Below, piece after piece: positions 9,276-19,207 of a DNA stretch of 64,000 bases. Within the stretch, counting starts at the first letter, position 1. The number at the start of each line of letters is the position of its first letter. Under the pieces are notes generated by a model. That model made no database searches. It saw only the letters and a list, made by a program, of their open reading frames with translations, and was not told where the DNA came from. Origin of the DNA: Fischerella thermalis PCC 7521 (GTDB taxonomy: Bacteria; Cyanobacteriota; Cyanobacteriia; Cyanobacteriales; Nostocaceae); NCBI RefSeq assembly GCF_000317225.1, contig NZ_AJLL01000005.1:186001-250000 (forward strand), written 5' to 3'. Position numbers and translations under genes: made by a program.

Positions 9276-12188
9276 ATGTCAGAAACTCAGTTTGCTGCAT
9301 CCTTAAATGGACACCCTTCCCACCCCAACTCCACCAGCCTGAATCAGATTAGAATTCGGGGTGCTAGGCAGCATAACCTGAAAAATATTGATTTAGAATT
9401 ACCACGCGATCGCCTAATTGTCTTCACAGGTGTTTCTGGTTCTGGCAAGTCTTCTTTAGCATTCGATACCATCTTTGCTGAAGGACAGCGCCGCTATGTA
9501 GAATCTCTCAGCGCCTACGCTAGGCAATTTTTAGGTCAGATGGACAAACCAGACGTGGAGTCAATAGAAGGGTTGAGTCCGGCGATTTCAATTGATCAAA
9601 AGTCCACTTCCCATAACCCCCGTTCGACAGTGGGAACGGTGACGGAGATTTACGATTATCTGCGGTTATTATTTGGACGGGCTGGAGAACCCCATTGTCC
9701 GATTTGCGATCGCTGTATTGCGCCTCAAACCATTGATGAGATGGTAGATCGAATTATGGAGTTGAGCGATCGCACCCGCTTTCAAATTCTCGCGCCTGTA
9801 GTCCGGGGTAAAAAAGGCACTCATAAAAAGCTGTTATCTAGTCTCGCTTCTCAAGGTTTTGTGCGTGTGCGTATTGATGGGGAAGTGCGAGAACTTTCTG
9901 ATGCCATTGAGTTAGATAAAAATTTTACACACACTATAGAAGTAGTAATCGACCGCTTGGTGAAAAAAGACGGTATTCAAGAGCGTTTGGTCGATTCCCT
10001 ATCTACGTGTTTAAAACTGTCGGAAGGAATAGCGGTAATCCTTTTTACTCCTTCTTCCGACGCCCAATCAACTACCAACGATCAACAAACAACAAACGAC
10101 CAAGAATTAGTCTTTTCCGAAAACTTTGCCTGTCCAGAACACGGTGCGGTGATGGAGGAATTATCGCCGCGTTTGTTCTCGTTTAATTCGCCCTATGGTG
10201 CTTGTCCTCATTGTCATGGTATCGGCAGTTTAAGAACATTTTCACCGGAGTTGGTTGTTCCTGATCCGGAAGCACCTGTGTATGCTGCGATCGCCCCTTG
10301 GTCGGAAAAGGATAATTCTTATTATTTGGAGTTATTGTATGGTTTGGGGCAAGCTTACGGGTTTGAGTTACAGACACAGTGGCAGAAGTTGACGGAGGAA
10401 CAGCGGCAGATTATTTTACATGGAGAAGAAACCGCCAAGACGCCAAGGACGCCAAGGAAAGACTTTAGAGGGGTGATTCCGATATTGCAGAGGCAATATG
10501 AGGGAGGTACGGAGTTAATTAAGCAAAAATTGGAACAGTATTTGATTGATCAAGTCTGTCCGGTGTGTGAGGGAAAGCGTTTGAAGCCGGAAGCTTTGGC
10601 GGTACGGTTAGGGCAGTACCGAGTGTTGGATTTGACGGGGGTGTCGATTCGCGAGTGTCGGGAAAGAGTTGATCAATTAAAGTTGAGCGATCGCCAAATG
10701 CAGATTGCTGATTTGGTGTTGCGCGAAATTCGTGCCAGGTTACAGTTTTTGTTGGATGTGGGGTTGGATTATTTAACTTTAGATCGTCCGGCGATGACGC
10801 TTTCGGGTGGGGAGGCGCAGCGTATTCGTTTGGCGACTCAGATTGGTTCTGGGTTGACTGGGGTGTTATATGTTTTAGATGAACCGAGTATAGGTTTGCA
10901 TCAACGGGATAATGGAAGGTTATTGCGGACTTTAACTAAGTTGCGCGATTTGGGAAATACGTTAATTGTAGTGGAGCATGACGAGGAAACGATTCGGGCT
11001 GCTGACCATATTGTTGATATTGGGCCAGGTGCAGGTATTCACGGCGGTAATATTGTTGCTGAAGGTAATTTACAGGCGTTATTAGAGGCGGAAAATTCCC
11101 TGACGGGCGCTTATTTGTCGGGAAGGCGAGTGATTCAAACTCCTGGGAAGAGAAGAGAAGGGAATGGGGTAAGTTTAGTGATCAAAAATGCCCGTCGTAA
11201 TAACCTGAAAAATATAGATGTGGAGATACCACTGGGTAAACTTGTTGCTGTGACTGGTGTTTCTGGTTCTGGGAAGTCTACTTTAATTAATGAATTACTT
11301 TACCCAGCATTGCAACATCACCTTTTGCGTAAAGTTCCTTTCCCGAAAGAAATTGATGGAATTAAGGGATTGAATGCAATTGATAAAGCGATCGTCATTG
11401 ATCAATCACCTATTGGTAGGACTCCTCGTTCAAACCCAGCGACTTACACAGGTATTTTTGATGTCATTCGAGATACCTTTTCAGCCACTATTGAAGCGAA
11501 AGCTAGAGGTTATAAACCGGGACAATTTTCTTTCAATGTCAAAGGCGGACGTTGCGAAGCTTGTAGCGGACAAGGTGTGAATGTTATTGAGATGAATTTT
11601 TTGCCGGATGTATATGTGCAGTGTGAAGTCTGCAAAGGTGCAAGATACAACCGCGAAACATTGCAAGTTAAATACAAAGACAAATCGATTGCTGATGTTT
11701 TGCATATGACTGTTGAGGAAGCTTTGGAGTTTTTCCAAAATATTCCCAAAGCTGTGAATCGTTTGCAAACTTTAGTAGATGTTGGCTTGGGTTACATTCA
11801 ATTGGGACAACCTGCAACAACTTTATCTGGTGGGGAAGCACAGCGAGTCAAGTTAGCCACGGAATTATCACGCCGCGCCACAGGTAAAACTCTTTATTTA
11901 ATTGATGAACCAACCACAGGTTTATCTTTTTATGATGTGCATAAGTTATTGGATGTGTTGCAGAGATTAGTAGATAAAGGTAATTCGATTTTGGTGATTG
12001 AGCACAACTTAGATGTGATTCGTTGTGCTGATTGGGTGATTGATTTGGGACCAGAAGGTGGCGATAAAGGCGGAGAAGTCATAGCTAAGGGTACACCAGA
12101 AGAAGTTGCAGAAAATCCTAAATCGTATACTGGAAAGTATTTAAAGCAGGTGTTGCAGCAGTATCCACCAATGGTTTTGACAAATTAG
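9276..12188 (+). CDS. uvrA: UvrABC excinuclease subunit A
   Basis: DNA-damage recognition ATPase of nucleotide excision repair, 970 residues. First Walker A is [14 protein letters not shown] near residue 52, second is [13 protein letters not shown] near residue 663. Both ABC signatures are present ([14 protein letters not shown] and [14 protein letters not shown]). Zinc-binding Cys pairs are visible (CPICDRC, CPHCHG, CPVCEG, CEACSG, CEVCKG). Two in-frame low-complexity segments interrupt normal sequence: about residues 262-281, made of TTNDQ repeats, and about 385-396 ([12 protein letters not shown]), encoded by a CGCCAAG repeat. All catalytic motifs are intact, so the protein should work. 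A GTG/TTG start is not needed; ATG at 9276 fits. Confidence 0.97.
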   Translation: MSETQFAASLNGHPSHPNSTSLNQIRIRGARQHNLKNIDLELPRDRLIVFTGVSGSGKSSLAFDTIFAEGQRRYVESLSAYARQFLGQMDKPDVESIEGLSPAISIDQKSTSHNPRSTVGTVTEIYDYLRLLFGRAGEPHCPICDRCIAPQTIDEMVDRIMELSDRTRFQILAPVVRGKKGTHKKLLSSLASQGFVRVRIDGEVRELSDAIELDKNFTHTIEVVIDRLVKKDGIQERLVDSLSTCLKLSEGIAVILFTPSSDAQSTTNDQQTTNDQELVFSENFACPEHGAVMEELSPRLFSFNSPYGACPHCHGIGSLRTFSPELVVPDPEAPVYAAIAPWSEKDNSYYLELLYGLGQAYGFELQTQWQKLTEEQRQIILHGEETAKTPRTPRKDFRGVIPILQRQYEGGTELIKQKLEQYLIDQVCPVCEGKRLKPEALAVRLGQYRVLDLTGVSIRECRERVDQLKLSDRQMQIADLVLREIRARLQFLLDVGLDYLTLDRPAMTLSGGEAQRIRLATQIGSGLTGVLYVLDEPSIGLHQRDNGRLLRTLTKLRDLGNTLIVVEHDEETIRAADHIVDIGPGAGIHGGNIVAEGNLQALLEAENSLTGAYLSGRRVIQTPGKRREGNGVSLVIKNARRNNLKNIDVEIPLGKLVAVTGVSGSGKSTLINELLYPALQHHLLRKVPFPKEIDGIKGLNAIDKAIVIDQSPIGRTPRSNPATYTGIFDVIRDTFSATIEAKARGYKPGQFSFNVKGGRCEACSGQGVNVIEMNFLPDVYVQCEVCKGARYNRETLQVKYKDKSIADVLHMTVEEALEFFQNIPKAVNRLQTLVDVGLGYIQLGQPATTLSGGEAQRVKLATELSRRATGKTLYLIDEPTTGLSFYDVHKLLDVLQRLVDKGNSILVIEHNLDVIRCADWVIDLGPEGGDKGGEVIAKGTPEEVAENPKSYTGKYLKQVLQQYPPMVLTN

Positions 12189-12233
12189 ATAAGTAGCCGT
12201 CATGAACTATGTACACCAATAAAGAATGAAAAA

Positions 12234-12266
12234 CCTCACCCCGTCAAGAGAGGGGCAAGGGTGAGG
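12234..12266. repeat. Hairpin repeat CCTCACCC / GGGTGAGG
   Basis: Perfect 8-bp inverted repeat, CCTCACCC (12234-12241) and GGGTGAGG (12259-12266), 46 bases after the uvrA stop. A relative (ACCTCACCCCGTC) lies at about 51408 without the second arm. It may help end uvrA transcription, but there is no T tract. Confidence 0.65.
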
Positions 12267-12280
12267 TGTATTCTAATTAA

Positions 12281-12492
12281 ATGCAAAACGCTATATTTCC
12301 ACACATTTTAGCTGATTACAACTCTGCCCTCAAAATTAATCCCTACTTAGCCCAAGCCTACTACAACCGAGGGCAGACAAGCAAGGAGCGATCGCTGATT
12401 TGCAGAAAGCTGCTGACCTGTTTCTACAACAAGGAAACACACAGTTGTACCAAAATGCGCTGGATTTGATTAGAGAGTATCAGCCGCAATAA
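12281..12492 (+). pseudogene. Frameshifted TPR-protein remnant
   Basis: The first frame reads DYNSALKINPYLAQAYYNRG, a TPR helix pair, then runs out of homology. A second frame continues correctly with GAIADLQKAADLFLQQGN and QLYQNALDLIREYQPQ followed by TAA at 12490. The switch happens near 12374-12390, so an indel has split one TPR unit. No upstream TPR repeats remain. It is the 3' end of a lost tetratricopeptide-repeat gene. Confidence 0.7.
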
Positions 12493-12630
12493 ATAGGTAG
12501 GGACAAGGGGGAAAGAAATATTAGGTAGACATGCAGTGAGTGGCTTGTCGTCAGACATCGCTTATTGGTGATTCTCTACAATTGTGCGATCCGGCTTGGA
12601 AGGGAGCATCACAAATGTTCAAAAACCCGC

Positions 12631-12678
12631 CTGCGATTCAAATCGCAGTCTCATAGCTAAAGTCTGCTTCAGCAGACT
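12631..12678. repeat. Double-hairpin (REP-like) repeat
   Basis: Two perfect hairpins: CTGCGATTCAAATCGCAG at 12631-12648 and AGTCTGCTTCAGCAGACT at 12661-12678, joined by TCTCATAGCTAA. The inverted copy at 19315-19362 has the same order, spacing and linker (CTAATAGCTAA) with different stem bases. The whole unit lies between two ~34-base direct repeats at 12557-12590 and 12699-12732. Confidence 0.8.
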
Positions 12679-12732
12679 GTTTGATTTGTTTTGGTGCGAT
12701 CGCTTGTTGGTGATTCTCTATGATTGGGCGAT

Positions 12733-13258
12733 GTCTGTTGACAAGCCGTTGCGCGTCTACATTAGTTTTCGCGACTATCCGATTGGAAGTATTTCTGTTA
12801 GCGGCCACAAGTTTATCGGTTCTCCGGTCACTTACGGAATTGTTCTCACCCGTCAACCCTATGTCAAAAAAATTGAGACAAGTGTTGAATATATTGGCAG
12901 TAAAGATATGACTATTTTAGGTTCACGTAGCGGACTCGCTGCTTTATTTTTGTGGTATGCTATCCAGACGAGAAGTCAGCACTTCCATAAGGAGGTTGCT
13001 AACTGCTTGCAAAATGCGCGCTATTTACGCGATCGCCTCCTAGAACTAGATTACCATCCTTTACTTAATGACTTTTCAACCACAGTTGTTTTTGACAAAC
13101 CTGCTATCGAGTTGTGTCGCAAGTGGCAATTAGCCACACAGGGAAATATTGCTCACATCGTCGTTATGCAGCACATTTCTACCCAAAAAATTGACCAGTT
13201 TATAGACAATTTATTAGTTAAGAATAAACTTTCTTGTTTCTCAACCTCTTGCTTGTAA
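12733..13258 (+). pseudogene. C-terminal remnant of a PLP-dependent histidine-decarboxylase-like enzyme
   Basis: The frame contains SISVSGHKFIGSP with the PLP-binding lysine, then VEYIGSKDMTILGSRSG, LFLWYAI, CLQNARYLRDRLLELDY and IAHIVVMQHISTQKIDQF. This is the C-terminal half of group II PLP decarboxylases of the histidine decarboxylase type. Known members are about 380 residues; here about 170 survive, and the substrate- and cofactor-binding N-terminal half is gone. The frame opens at 12584 but its first ~50 codons are repeat sequence. It is therefore unlikely to be active. Confidence 0.72.
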
Positions 13259-13529
13259 ATTCCAACTTGATTTACAAAATTCTTAAATTTTACCTGAGTT
13301 CGGGATAACCCCAAACCATGATTCTATCGTTGACTGAAACTCCTAAGACTTACGCAAAATACCTCTCAAACTCTCATTCCTCTGTGATATCTGTGCCTCT
13401 GTGGTTCGATTTTTTAGAACTGGTGCTTAAGTTCAACAGCAAAATCTTCTTAACCAGAACTGAGGTTAATTCATATCTTGCACCAACTTTTTGTGCCACC
13501 AAGAAATAAATTTCTTGGCTTATAGCAAA

Positions 13530-13608
13530 AGTCAGATAAATCTGACTAGGAAAGTCTTTGAGTCCGTTTAAACGGAATTGTGCTATCAGCGTTGAGAATT
13601 TATTCTCA
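13530..13608. repeat. Triple-hairpin repeat in ureC 3' flank
   Basis: Three perfect hairpins in a row: AGTCAGATAAATCTGACT (13530-13547), TCCGTTTAAACGGA (13563-13576) and TGAGAATTTATTCTCA (13593-13608). They belong to the same structural class as the double hairpins at 12631 and 19315. They lie about 45-120 bases past the ureC stop, so they may also end or stabilise the urease transcript. The rest of 13259-13651 holds no convincing gene. Confidence 0.75.
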
Positions 13609-13651
13609 CACCGGGATATAGGGAATGTATTTCTTGAAAGTTAATATCCGA

Positions 13652-15382
13652 TCAAAACAAAAAATAACGCTGCGCCATTGGCAAAACCGTTGCTGGTTCA
13701 CAAGTCAACAACTCTCCATCAGCCCTAACTTCATAGGTTTCTGCGTCTACTTCCATACGCGGTAATGCATCATTCAGCTTCATATCCTGTTTAGTTAACT
13801 GGCGTATCCCGGAAACTGCAACTGCTTGCTTATTTAAGCCTAATTGATTAGGGATTTCCCTTTCTAAGGCTGCTTGGGAAATAAAAGTCAACGATGTTGC
13901 ATGACGCGCACCTGCAAAACTGCCAAACATTGGACGCATATGCACAGGTTGGGGTGTAGGAATGCTGGCGTTAGCATCTCCCATTTGCGACCATGCAATC
14001 ATTCCACCTTTAATGACTATCTCTGGTTTCACACCAAAAAATGCCGGACGCCACAAACACAAATCTGCAAGTTTACCCTCTTCCACTGAACCCACATACT
14101 GAGCAATACCGTGGGTAATTGCTGGATTAATAGTATATTTTGCAACATAACGTTTTGCTCTGAAGTTATCATTCTGAACCCCCCCTGTTTCCCCCCCTTG
14201 GTAAGGGGGGGGCAAAAATCCGCGTTGCACTTTCATTTTATGTGCAGTCTGCCAAGTACGAATTATGACCTCCCCTACTCTGCCCATTGCTTGGGAGTCA
14301 GAAGAAATCATGCTAAACGCACCCAAATCATGCAAAATGTCTTCCGCAGCAATCGTTTCCCGACGGATACGGGACTCAGCAAATGCCACATCCTCGGCAA
14401 TTCCTGGATCGAGGTGATGGCAAACCATCAACATATCCAAGTGTTCATCAAGGGTGTTAACAGTGTAAGGACGGGTGGGGTTGGTGGAGGATGGTAGGAC
14501 ATTCGCCTCACCGCAGACTTTGATAATGTCCGGTGCATGTCCACCGCCTGCGCCTTCGGTGTGGTAGGTATGGATGACACGATTTTTAAAAGCAGCGATC
14601 GTATCTTCTACAAATCCTGCTTCGTTGAGGGTGTCGGTGTGAATTGCTACCTGTACGTCATAATCATCGGCAACACTGAGGCAAGTATCAATTGTTGCTG
14701 GGGTTGTTCCCCAATCTTCATGGAGTTTTAGCCCCATTGCACCAGCTAAAATTTGTTCTACAAGTCCTTGTGGTTGACTAGTGTTACCTTTGCCTAAAAA
14801 TCCCAAGTTCACGGGGAAGGCATCGGCAGCTTGTAGCATTCGGTAAATATTCCAAGGACCTGGTGTGCAGGTAGTAGCATTTGTGCCAGTAGCTGGCCCA
14901 GTACCGCCACCAATCATTGTAGTAATACCGGAAGCGATCGCCACTTCGATTTGTTGGGGACAAATAAAATGAATATGGGCGTCAATTCCTCCAGCAGTCA
15001 GAATCATGCCTTCACCAGCGACGGCTTCTGTCCCAGGGCCGATAATAATATCTATATTGTCTTGAATGTAGGGATTGCCAGCTTTACCAATTTTGAATAT
15101 TTTGCCATCTTTAATGCCAATGTCTGCTTTGACAATACCCCACCAATCGAGAATCAAAGCGTTGGTAATCACCATGTCTACAGCACCATCAGCGTTGGAG
15201 ATGGGTGATTGTCCCATTCCATCACGAATGACTTTACCACCACCGAATTTAACTTCATCACCGTAGGTGGTGAAGTCTTGCTCGACTTCGATAAACAATT
15301 CTGTATCAGCTAGGCGGATGCGATCGCCTACTGTGGGGCCATAGGTTTCCGCATAAGCGCGGCGATCCATTCTGTAACTCAT
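13652..15382 (-). CDS. ureC: Urease alpha subunit
   Basis: Catalytic subunit of nickel urease (urea to ammonia and carbamate). The nickel-site residues are visible: HIH at 136-138, the carbamylated lysine K219 in [10 protein letters not shown]248 and H274 regions ([24 protein letters not shown]), the flap histidines CHHLDPGI at 321-328, and SDSQAMG near 361. Residues 389-403 ([15 protein letters not shown]) replace a short conserved loop between KMKVQRG and NDNFRAKRY and are encoded by a C/G hairpin repeat. GGAG precedes the ATG. It is last in the ureD-A-B-C run; the accessory genes ureE, ureF and ureG are not in this window. Confidence 0.97.
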   Translation of the reverse strand: MSYRMDRRAYAETYGPTVGDRIRLADTELFIEVEQDFTTYGDEVKFGGGKVIRDGMGQSPISNADGAVDMVITNALILDWWGIVKADIGIKDGKIFKIGKAGNPYIQDNIDIIIGPGTEAVAGEGMILTAGGIDAHIHFICPQQIEVAIASGITTMIGGGTGPATGTNATTCTPGPWNIYRMLQAADAFPVNLGFLGKGNTSQPQGLVEQILAGAMGLKLHEDWGTTPATIDTCLSVADDYDVQVAIHTDTLNEAGFVEDTIAAFKNRVIHTYHTEGAGGGHAPDIIKVCGEANVLPSSTNPTRPYTVNTLDEHLDMLMVCHHLDPGIAEDVAFAESRIRRETIAAEDILHDLGAFSMISSDSQAMGRVGEVIIRTWQTAHKMKVQRGFLPPPYQGGETGGVQNDNFRAKRYVAKYTINPAITHGIAQYVGSVEEGKLADLCLWRPAFFGVKPEIVIKGGMIAWSQMGDANASIPTPQPVHMRPMFGSFAGARHATSLTFISQAALEREIPNQLGLNKQAVAVSGIRQLTKQDMKLNDALPRMEVDAETYEVRADGELLTCEPATVLPMAQRYFLF

Positions 15383-15427
15383 GTTTACTCCTGGAAAATT
15401 TGGAAACGCACAGGAACGCGGAAGGTT

Positions 15428-15736
15428 TTAGAGTTGTCCGTTAATTCTGCCGTTGAATCCGTATACTTGGCGTGTACCAGCAAGGGGAACTAGGGTGACT
15501 TCTTTTTCATCACCTGGTTCAAATCTAACTGCTGTTCCCGCGGGAATATCGAGGCGCATTCCTCGCGCTTGTTCTCGATCAAAATTTAAGGCGGTGTTGA
15601 CTTCAAAAAAGTGGAAGTGAGAACCGACTTGGATGGGGCGATCGCCTGTATTTGACACTTGTAATTTTACCGTCGGACGCCCTGGGTTAAGTTCTATTTC
15701 GCCTTGTGGTGTAATTATTTCTCCGGGAATCATCAT
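15428..15736 (-). CDS. ureB: Urease beta subunit
   Basis: Small structural subunit of bacterial urease, about 102 residues. It opens [20 protein letters not shown] and contains [17 protein letters not shown] and [17 protein letters not shown], all diagnostic. The frame starts at a TTG (15742), but ATG at 15736 or 15733 gives the usual N-terminus, and the family normally begins MIPGE. It lies 45 bases before ureC and follows ureA closely, so the three structural genes are almost certainly cotranscribed. Confidence 0.95.
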   Translation of the reverse strand: MMIPGEIITPQGEIELNPGRPTVKLQVSNTGDRPIQVGSHFHFFEVNTALNFDREQARGMRLDIPAGTAVRFEPGDEKEVTLVPLAGTRQVYGFNGRINGQL

Positions 15737-15760
15737 ACTCAATCCAAAATCTAAAATTCT

Positions 15761-16063
15761 TCACCTGATGGGATTATGCACTGTCACTAACTTTGTCCCA
15801 TCAGGGAAAGTTGCTTCTACTTGCACTTCATGAATCATCTCTGGTACTCCTTCCATGACTTCATCTCGTGTCAACAAGGTAGTACCATAACTCATCAACT
15901 CTGCAACCGTCCTCCCATCTCTTGCACCTTCCAAAATTGCAGCAGAAATATAGGCGACAGCTTCTGGATAATTCAACTTCAAACCCCTGTCCTTACGTCT
16001 TTCTGCTACTAAAGCAGCAGTAAAAATCAATAACTTGTCTTTTTCCTGCGGCGTCAGTTGCAC
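15761..16063 (-). CDS. ureA: Urease gamma subunit
   Basis: A 100-residue subunit with [29 protein letters not shown] and [13 protein letters not shown], all family hallmarks, and the usual length. The start codon is GTG at 16063, supported by GGGAGG about 8 bases upstream. It follows ureD by 35 bases and precedes ureB by about 25. Confidence 0.96.
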   Translation of the reverse strand: MQLTPQEKDKLLIFTAALVAERRKDRGLKLNYPEAVAYISAAILEGARDGRTVAELMSYGTTLLTRDEVMEGVPEMIHEVQVEATFPDGTKLVTVHNPIR

Positions 16064-16098
16064 TTTTTACCTCCCTTGTTGGCGTCTTAACTGTTGGC

Positions 16099-16965
16099 TC
16101 ATATCTGCCAAACTCTTGGTACACAGCTACTACGATTTAAAAAAGACATACGTAATAACTGCCAAACACCGATAAACCAGTTTCTCACCTCAGCAGTTGA
16201 AGATCCACGGTATCTACACAAAAGTCCATGTTCTAAACGAGTGACACCAATTTGGGGATGGGTAATTGGCAATTGCCAAAGATTTCGGGCTTTTTCGACT
16301 ATTTCTGGTGATATTTCTCGTCCAATGTAGACTAGACTACCTACGATTGGTTGTCCTGCCAAACCGTGGAAACTATGAAATACTTCTTCCCTACCTGGTA
16401 GCCATTGTCTATCTATCCATAGAGGTTTACCTTGTTGCCAAATTTCGGTGTGCGATCGCCACTCTCCTTGTAAAAATTTCTCCCCCCTTGCACTCCGTCC
16501 AAACCTAGTAATTTCCCAGCCCAAATAATGAGAATTCGTAGCTAATTTTACTATATTTTCTTGTCTGTATAATGCACCGTCAAAAACAATTGTTTCTTGG
16601 GGTAACCATTCTAAATAAGCATGATCGTCAACTTTGATCTCAATAGTTTGTTTGGCGATTGTGCCATTACTACGGTAGATTTTGCCAGCGGTTGCGGTAG
16701 TAATTAATGCTTGAGCATGGGGTTGGAGGTGGAAGTTGTAAGATAGGCGATCGCCTCCCACAACACCCCCAGCTGTATGTAAAATCACACTATGACAAAC
16801 TTCTTGTCCTTCTGGATAAAATGGGCGTTGCACTTTTAGCGGTGCTTGATTTTGATTGAAAATCAGCTGAGTTTGGTTTTGGCGATAGGCATACACTAGG
16901 TGTAAATTTCCATGCCAAAAATCCTTGCTTGATGTTGTGATTGGATAATGAGAATACTGGTTCAC
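16099..16965 (-). CDS. ureD: Urease accessory protein UreD
   Basis: Chaperone that binds the urease apoprotein with UreF and UreG during nickel insertion. Family features: NLHLVYAYRQNQTQLIF, PFYPEG, HTAGGVVGGDRLSY, TTATAGKIYRS, WLPQETIVFDGA and a C-terminal PRVW. Length, 288 residues, is normal. The start codon is GTG at 16965. The stop of the upstream methyltransferase gene is only 15 bases away on the same strand, leaving no room for a conventional promoter. Either ureD reads through from that gene or its promoter lies inside it. Confidence 0.94.
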   Translation of the reverse strand: MNQYSHYPITTSSKDFWHGNLHLVYAYRQNQTQLIFNQNQAPLKVQRPFYPEGQEVCHSVILHTAGGVVGGDRLSYNFHLQPHAQALITTATAGKIYRSNGTIAKQTIEIKVDDHAYLEWLPQETIVFDGALYRQENIVKLATNSHYLGWEITRFGRSARGEKFLQGEWRSHTEIWQQGKPLWIDRQWLPGREEVFHSFHGLAGQPIVGSLVYIGREISPEIVEKARNLWQLPITHPQIGVTRLEHGLLCRYRGSSTAEVRNWFIGVWQLLRMSFLNRSSCVPRVWQI

Positions 16966-16980
16966 AAATACTCAGAAATT

Positions 16981-18288
16981 TTATTTTTTTGCTATGATTA
17001 TATAATCATCTAATTTATAGTTAGAATTGTGTCTTTGATCAAAATATTTTTGGATTAGAGAAGTCATATAAAGTTGTTTAGGCAATTTCTCATCAGCAAA
17101 CTTTGCAAATTCAATTGCAGAACAAGGTCTTCTTGAATCTCTAGATGTTAAATATCTATACCAGACTAACTCTAAATCCAGGTCTGAAACAAACTGATTA
17201 ACTATATACTGTTCTTGAGATATATCTTCTGTGCGAGGCATATCATAAGATTTAAATAATTTTTTATCTTGTATAATTAGTATTACATAACCATTTTTTC
17301 TAATACTTGTATTAATAATTTTCTGATATATAGAATTCGCTCGCTGCTTTTTCTGACTCTCCAAAAAGAAACAGTGAGAAATGATAATAAAATCAAAAAA
17401 ATCTTCTGGAAGATTACTTAATTGAGAATTAAAGTTAAATATGTCATCAGTGACAAATCTGAAGTAAGCATTGATCAAAGTTTTTCGAGACTCGATATAT
17501 CGCCGCCAAAACTGAAGTCCTCGATACTGAAACGCATCTTGTTTTTCTAGAGAGTAGTAAGATATATGCATCTGTGGAATCTGCAAGAAACCAATACTAC
17601 TTTGTAGAAACAAAGCTAGACCATAGACAACTGTTCCTGGCCCTGCTGCAATATCAAGAATATTAACATTTTTCGGAAGCAAACCAGCTTCGTAAATAAG
17701 AAACCAAGCTAAATAAAGACAATATACATTTTCTAAAAAATATTTCATGAAATAGACATGGGGAGTAAGACTAAAAGCATAGCTAGGATCTCGCCCAATT
17801 TTTAGGTTATTAATATCCTCCAAGGCATCTTCTAGCTTCAGTTTCAACTGCTTTTGTGGAATTTTACTCAACTCATCTTGTAGATAGGCGATTAAATTTT
17901 CTTCTAAATCATTAAATATATCTTGGTTAATACCAGTACATTGCAATTTTGTTTGGTCATGATATTTCAGATTAAAATTTTTATATACAGACTCAATAAA
18001 TTCTTGTTCTGGAACTAATACCTGGCTATTTTGTTCTTGAGTATTTATATTTTCTAATTCTTGTAATGCGTCGTTGAGTTTATTTTTTAGACTTTTTACC
18101 TCTTGCTTATATTGCTGTGAATAAATTTCTAATTGCAGCTTATCTCTAAACAGTTTTTCTAACCAAGATAATCTTGCCCCTGATTTTTGTATTTCTTGCA
18201 ATAGCTGCATAGCCTGTCGAGTGTTACCTCGACTGATTGCTAACTTAAACTGCTGACTACGCCACCAGTTAGCGATAAATTTATTCAT
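16981..18288 (-). CDS. Putative SAM-dependent methyltransferase with N-terminal coiled coil
   Basis: A 435-residue protein from the ATG at 18288. Residues ~1-85 are helical and charged, with a coiled-coil stretch (EVKSLKNKLNDALQELENI). A class I methyltransferase core begins near 209 with NILDIAAGPGTVVYGL, the SAM-binding glycine motif. It continues with DDIFNFNSQLSNL and FDFIIISHCF as the likely motifs III-IV. The substrate is unknown; a distant likeness to Rsm22-type rRNA methyltransferases is possible. Its start overlaps the stop of the radical SAM gene by 8 bases, implying translational coupling. The gene is visibly richer in A/T codons than the urease genes after it, hinting at separate origin. 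Confidence 0.65.
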   Translation of the reverse strand: MNKFIANWWRSQQFKLAISRGNTRQAMQLLQEIQKSGARLSWLEKLFRDKLQLEIYSQQYKQEVKSLKNKLNDALQELENINTQEQNSQVLVPEQEFIESVYKNFNLKYHDQTKLQCTGINQDIFNDLEENLIAYLQDELSKIPQKQLKLKLEDALEDINNLKIGRDPSYAFSLTPHVYFMKYFLENVYCLYLAWFLIYEAGLLPKNVNILDIAAGPGTVVYGLALFLQSSIGFLQIPQMHISYYSLEKQDAFQYRGLQFWRRYIESRKTLINAYFRFVTDDIFNFNSQLSNLPEDFFDFIIISHCFFLESQKKQRANSIYQKIINTSIRKNGYVILIIQDKKLFKSYDMPRTEDISQEQYIVNQFVSDLDLELVWYRYLTSRDSRRPCSAIEFAKFADEKLPKQLYMTSLIQKYFDQRHNSNYKLDDYIIIAKK

Positions 18289-19207
18289 AACCAAATCCGT
18301 CTTTACCTTCCTTGATTTCTTGTTCTGGAAGTCGAGAAACTAACTTCTGCTTGAATGTTATATAGCTTACTTTCTCATTCTCATACCACCAAGCGTATTT
18401 ACGCTTAATTTCTTCAGCTTCTTGCCTAGTTGATGCCACTAAAGAATTATTTTGACTAGGGTGAAAGTCCTGGATGACAATTCTGTCTGCAAATCTTAAT
18501 TGCTCAATAAAAATATCTTCTTCATCTGGTAAAGTTGGCAATAAAGGAGTGATGGTTACAGAAATTTTAGGAATAAAACCTTTGAATTGATCAATATTTT
18601 GCTTGATTTTTTTGAGTGCATTGAACCTAGCTTTGATACTGGGCGATCGCGGTTCAAAATCTCTCCTCACCAATTCACTTCCAGTAGGAATACTCATATT
18701 GATACGCAACCGTTGAAATCGTTGTAAATAATCAATATCTCTAGTGATAATTGGGCTGCGAGTTTGAATTACTAAAGTAGGAGTTGGATAAAAATCAAGC
18801 ATCACCCCTAGTAAATTACGAGTCAACTGATATTTAGATTCAAGAGGCTGATAAGGATCTGTAACGCTGCTCATGTAAATTTTAGGAGATTGTTTAGGAT
18901 TTTTTCGATACCAACTTTCTAATTCTTTTTCTAAGATTAGTGAGGCATTTTCTTTAAAAATTACCCATTTTCCCCAATCTAAACGCATTTTTGTATTAGG
19001 ACTAAATGCAGCAGCATAGCAATAACTACATCCATATTGACAGCCTCGGTAAGGATTTAAAGTAAAGTCATAGGCAGCAATAAAACCAGTGGCTTTTGTT
19101 AGCAGAGATTTAGAATTTTGAGCATAGATATTGATATCTCCAAATTTTTCTTGGACTAATTTTGTAGGAGTAAGCTCACAATATCCTTGATATTGGGATT
19201 TTGCCAT
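18281..19207 (-). CDS. SplB-like radical SAM protein
   Basis: A 308-residue radical SAM enzyme. The 4Fe-4S cluster motif is C56, C60, C63 in NPYRGCQYGCSYCYAA (CX3CX2C). It is followed by MSSVTDPYQPLESKYQLTR and LVIQTRSPIITRDID, as in the COG1533 (spore photoproduct lyase-related) family. True spore photoproduct lyase activity is not implied; cyanobacteria do not sporulate that way. The coupled methyltransferase gene begins before its stop, so the pair may act on one substrate. ATG at 19207 is the only reasonable start. No target is evident. Confidence 0.82.
   Translation of the reverse strand: MAKSQYQGYCELTPTKLVQEKFGDINIYAQNSKSLLTKATGFIAAYDFTLNPYRGCQYGCSYCYAAAFSPNTKMRLDWGKWVIFKENASLILEKELESWYRKNPKQSPKIYMSSVTDPYQPLESKYQLTRNLLGVMLDFYPTPTLVIQTRSPIITRDIDYLQRFQRLRINMSIPTGSELVRRDFEPRSPSIKARFNALKKIKQNIDQFKGFIPKISVTITPLLPTLPDEEDIFIEQLRFADRIVIQDFHPSQNNSLVASTRQEAEEIKRKYAWWYENEKVSYITFKQKLVSRLPEQEIKEGKDGFGYE

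Noticed and set aside
13318-13509. 63-codon frame after the decarboxylase remnant
   Set aside because: Contains spacer-repeat sequence (TCTGTGCCTCTGTGG) and no protein-like pattern.
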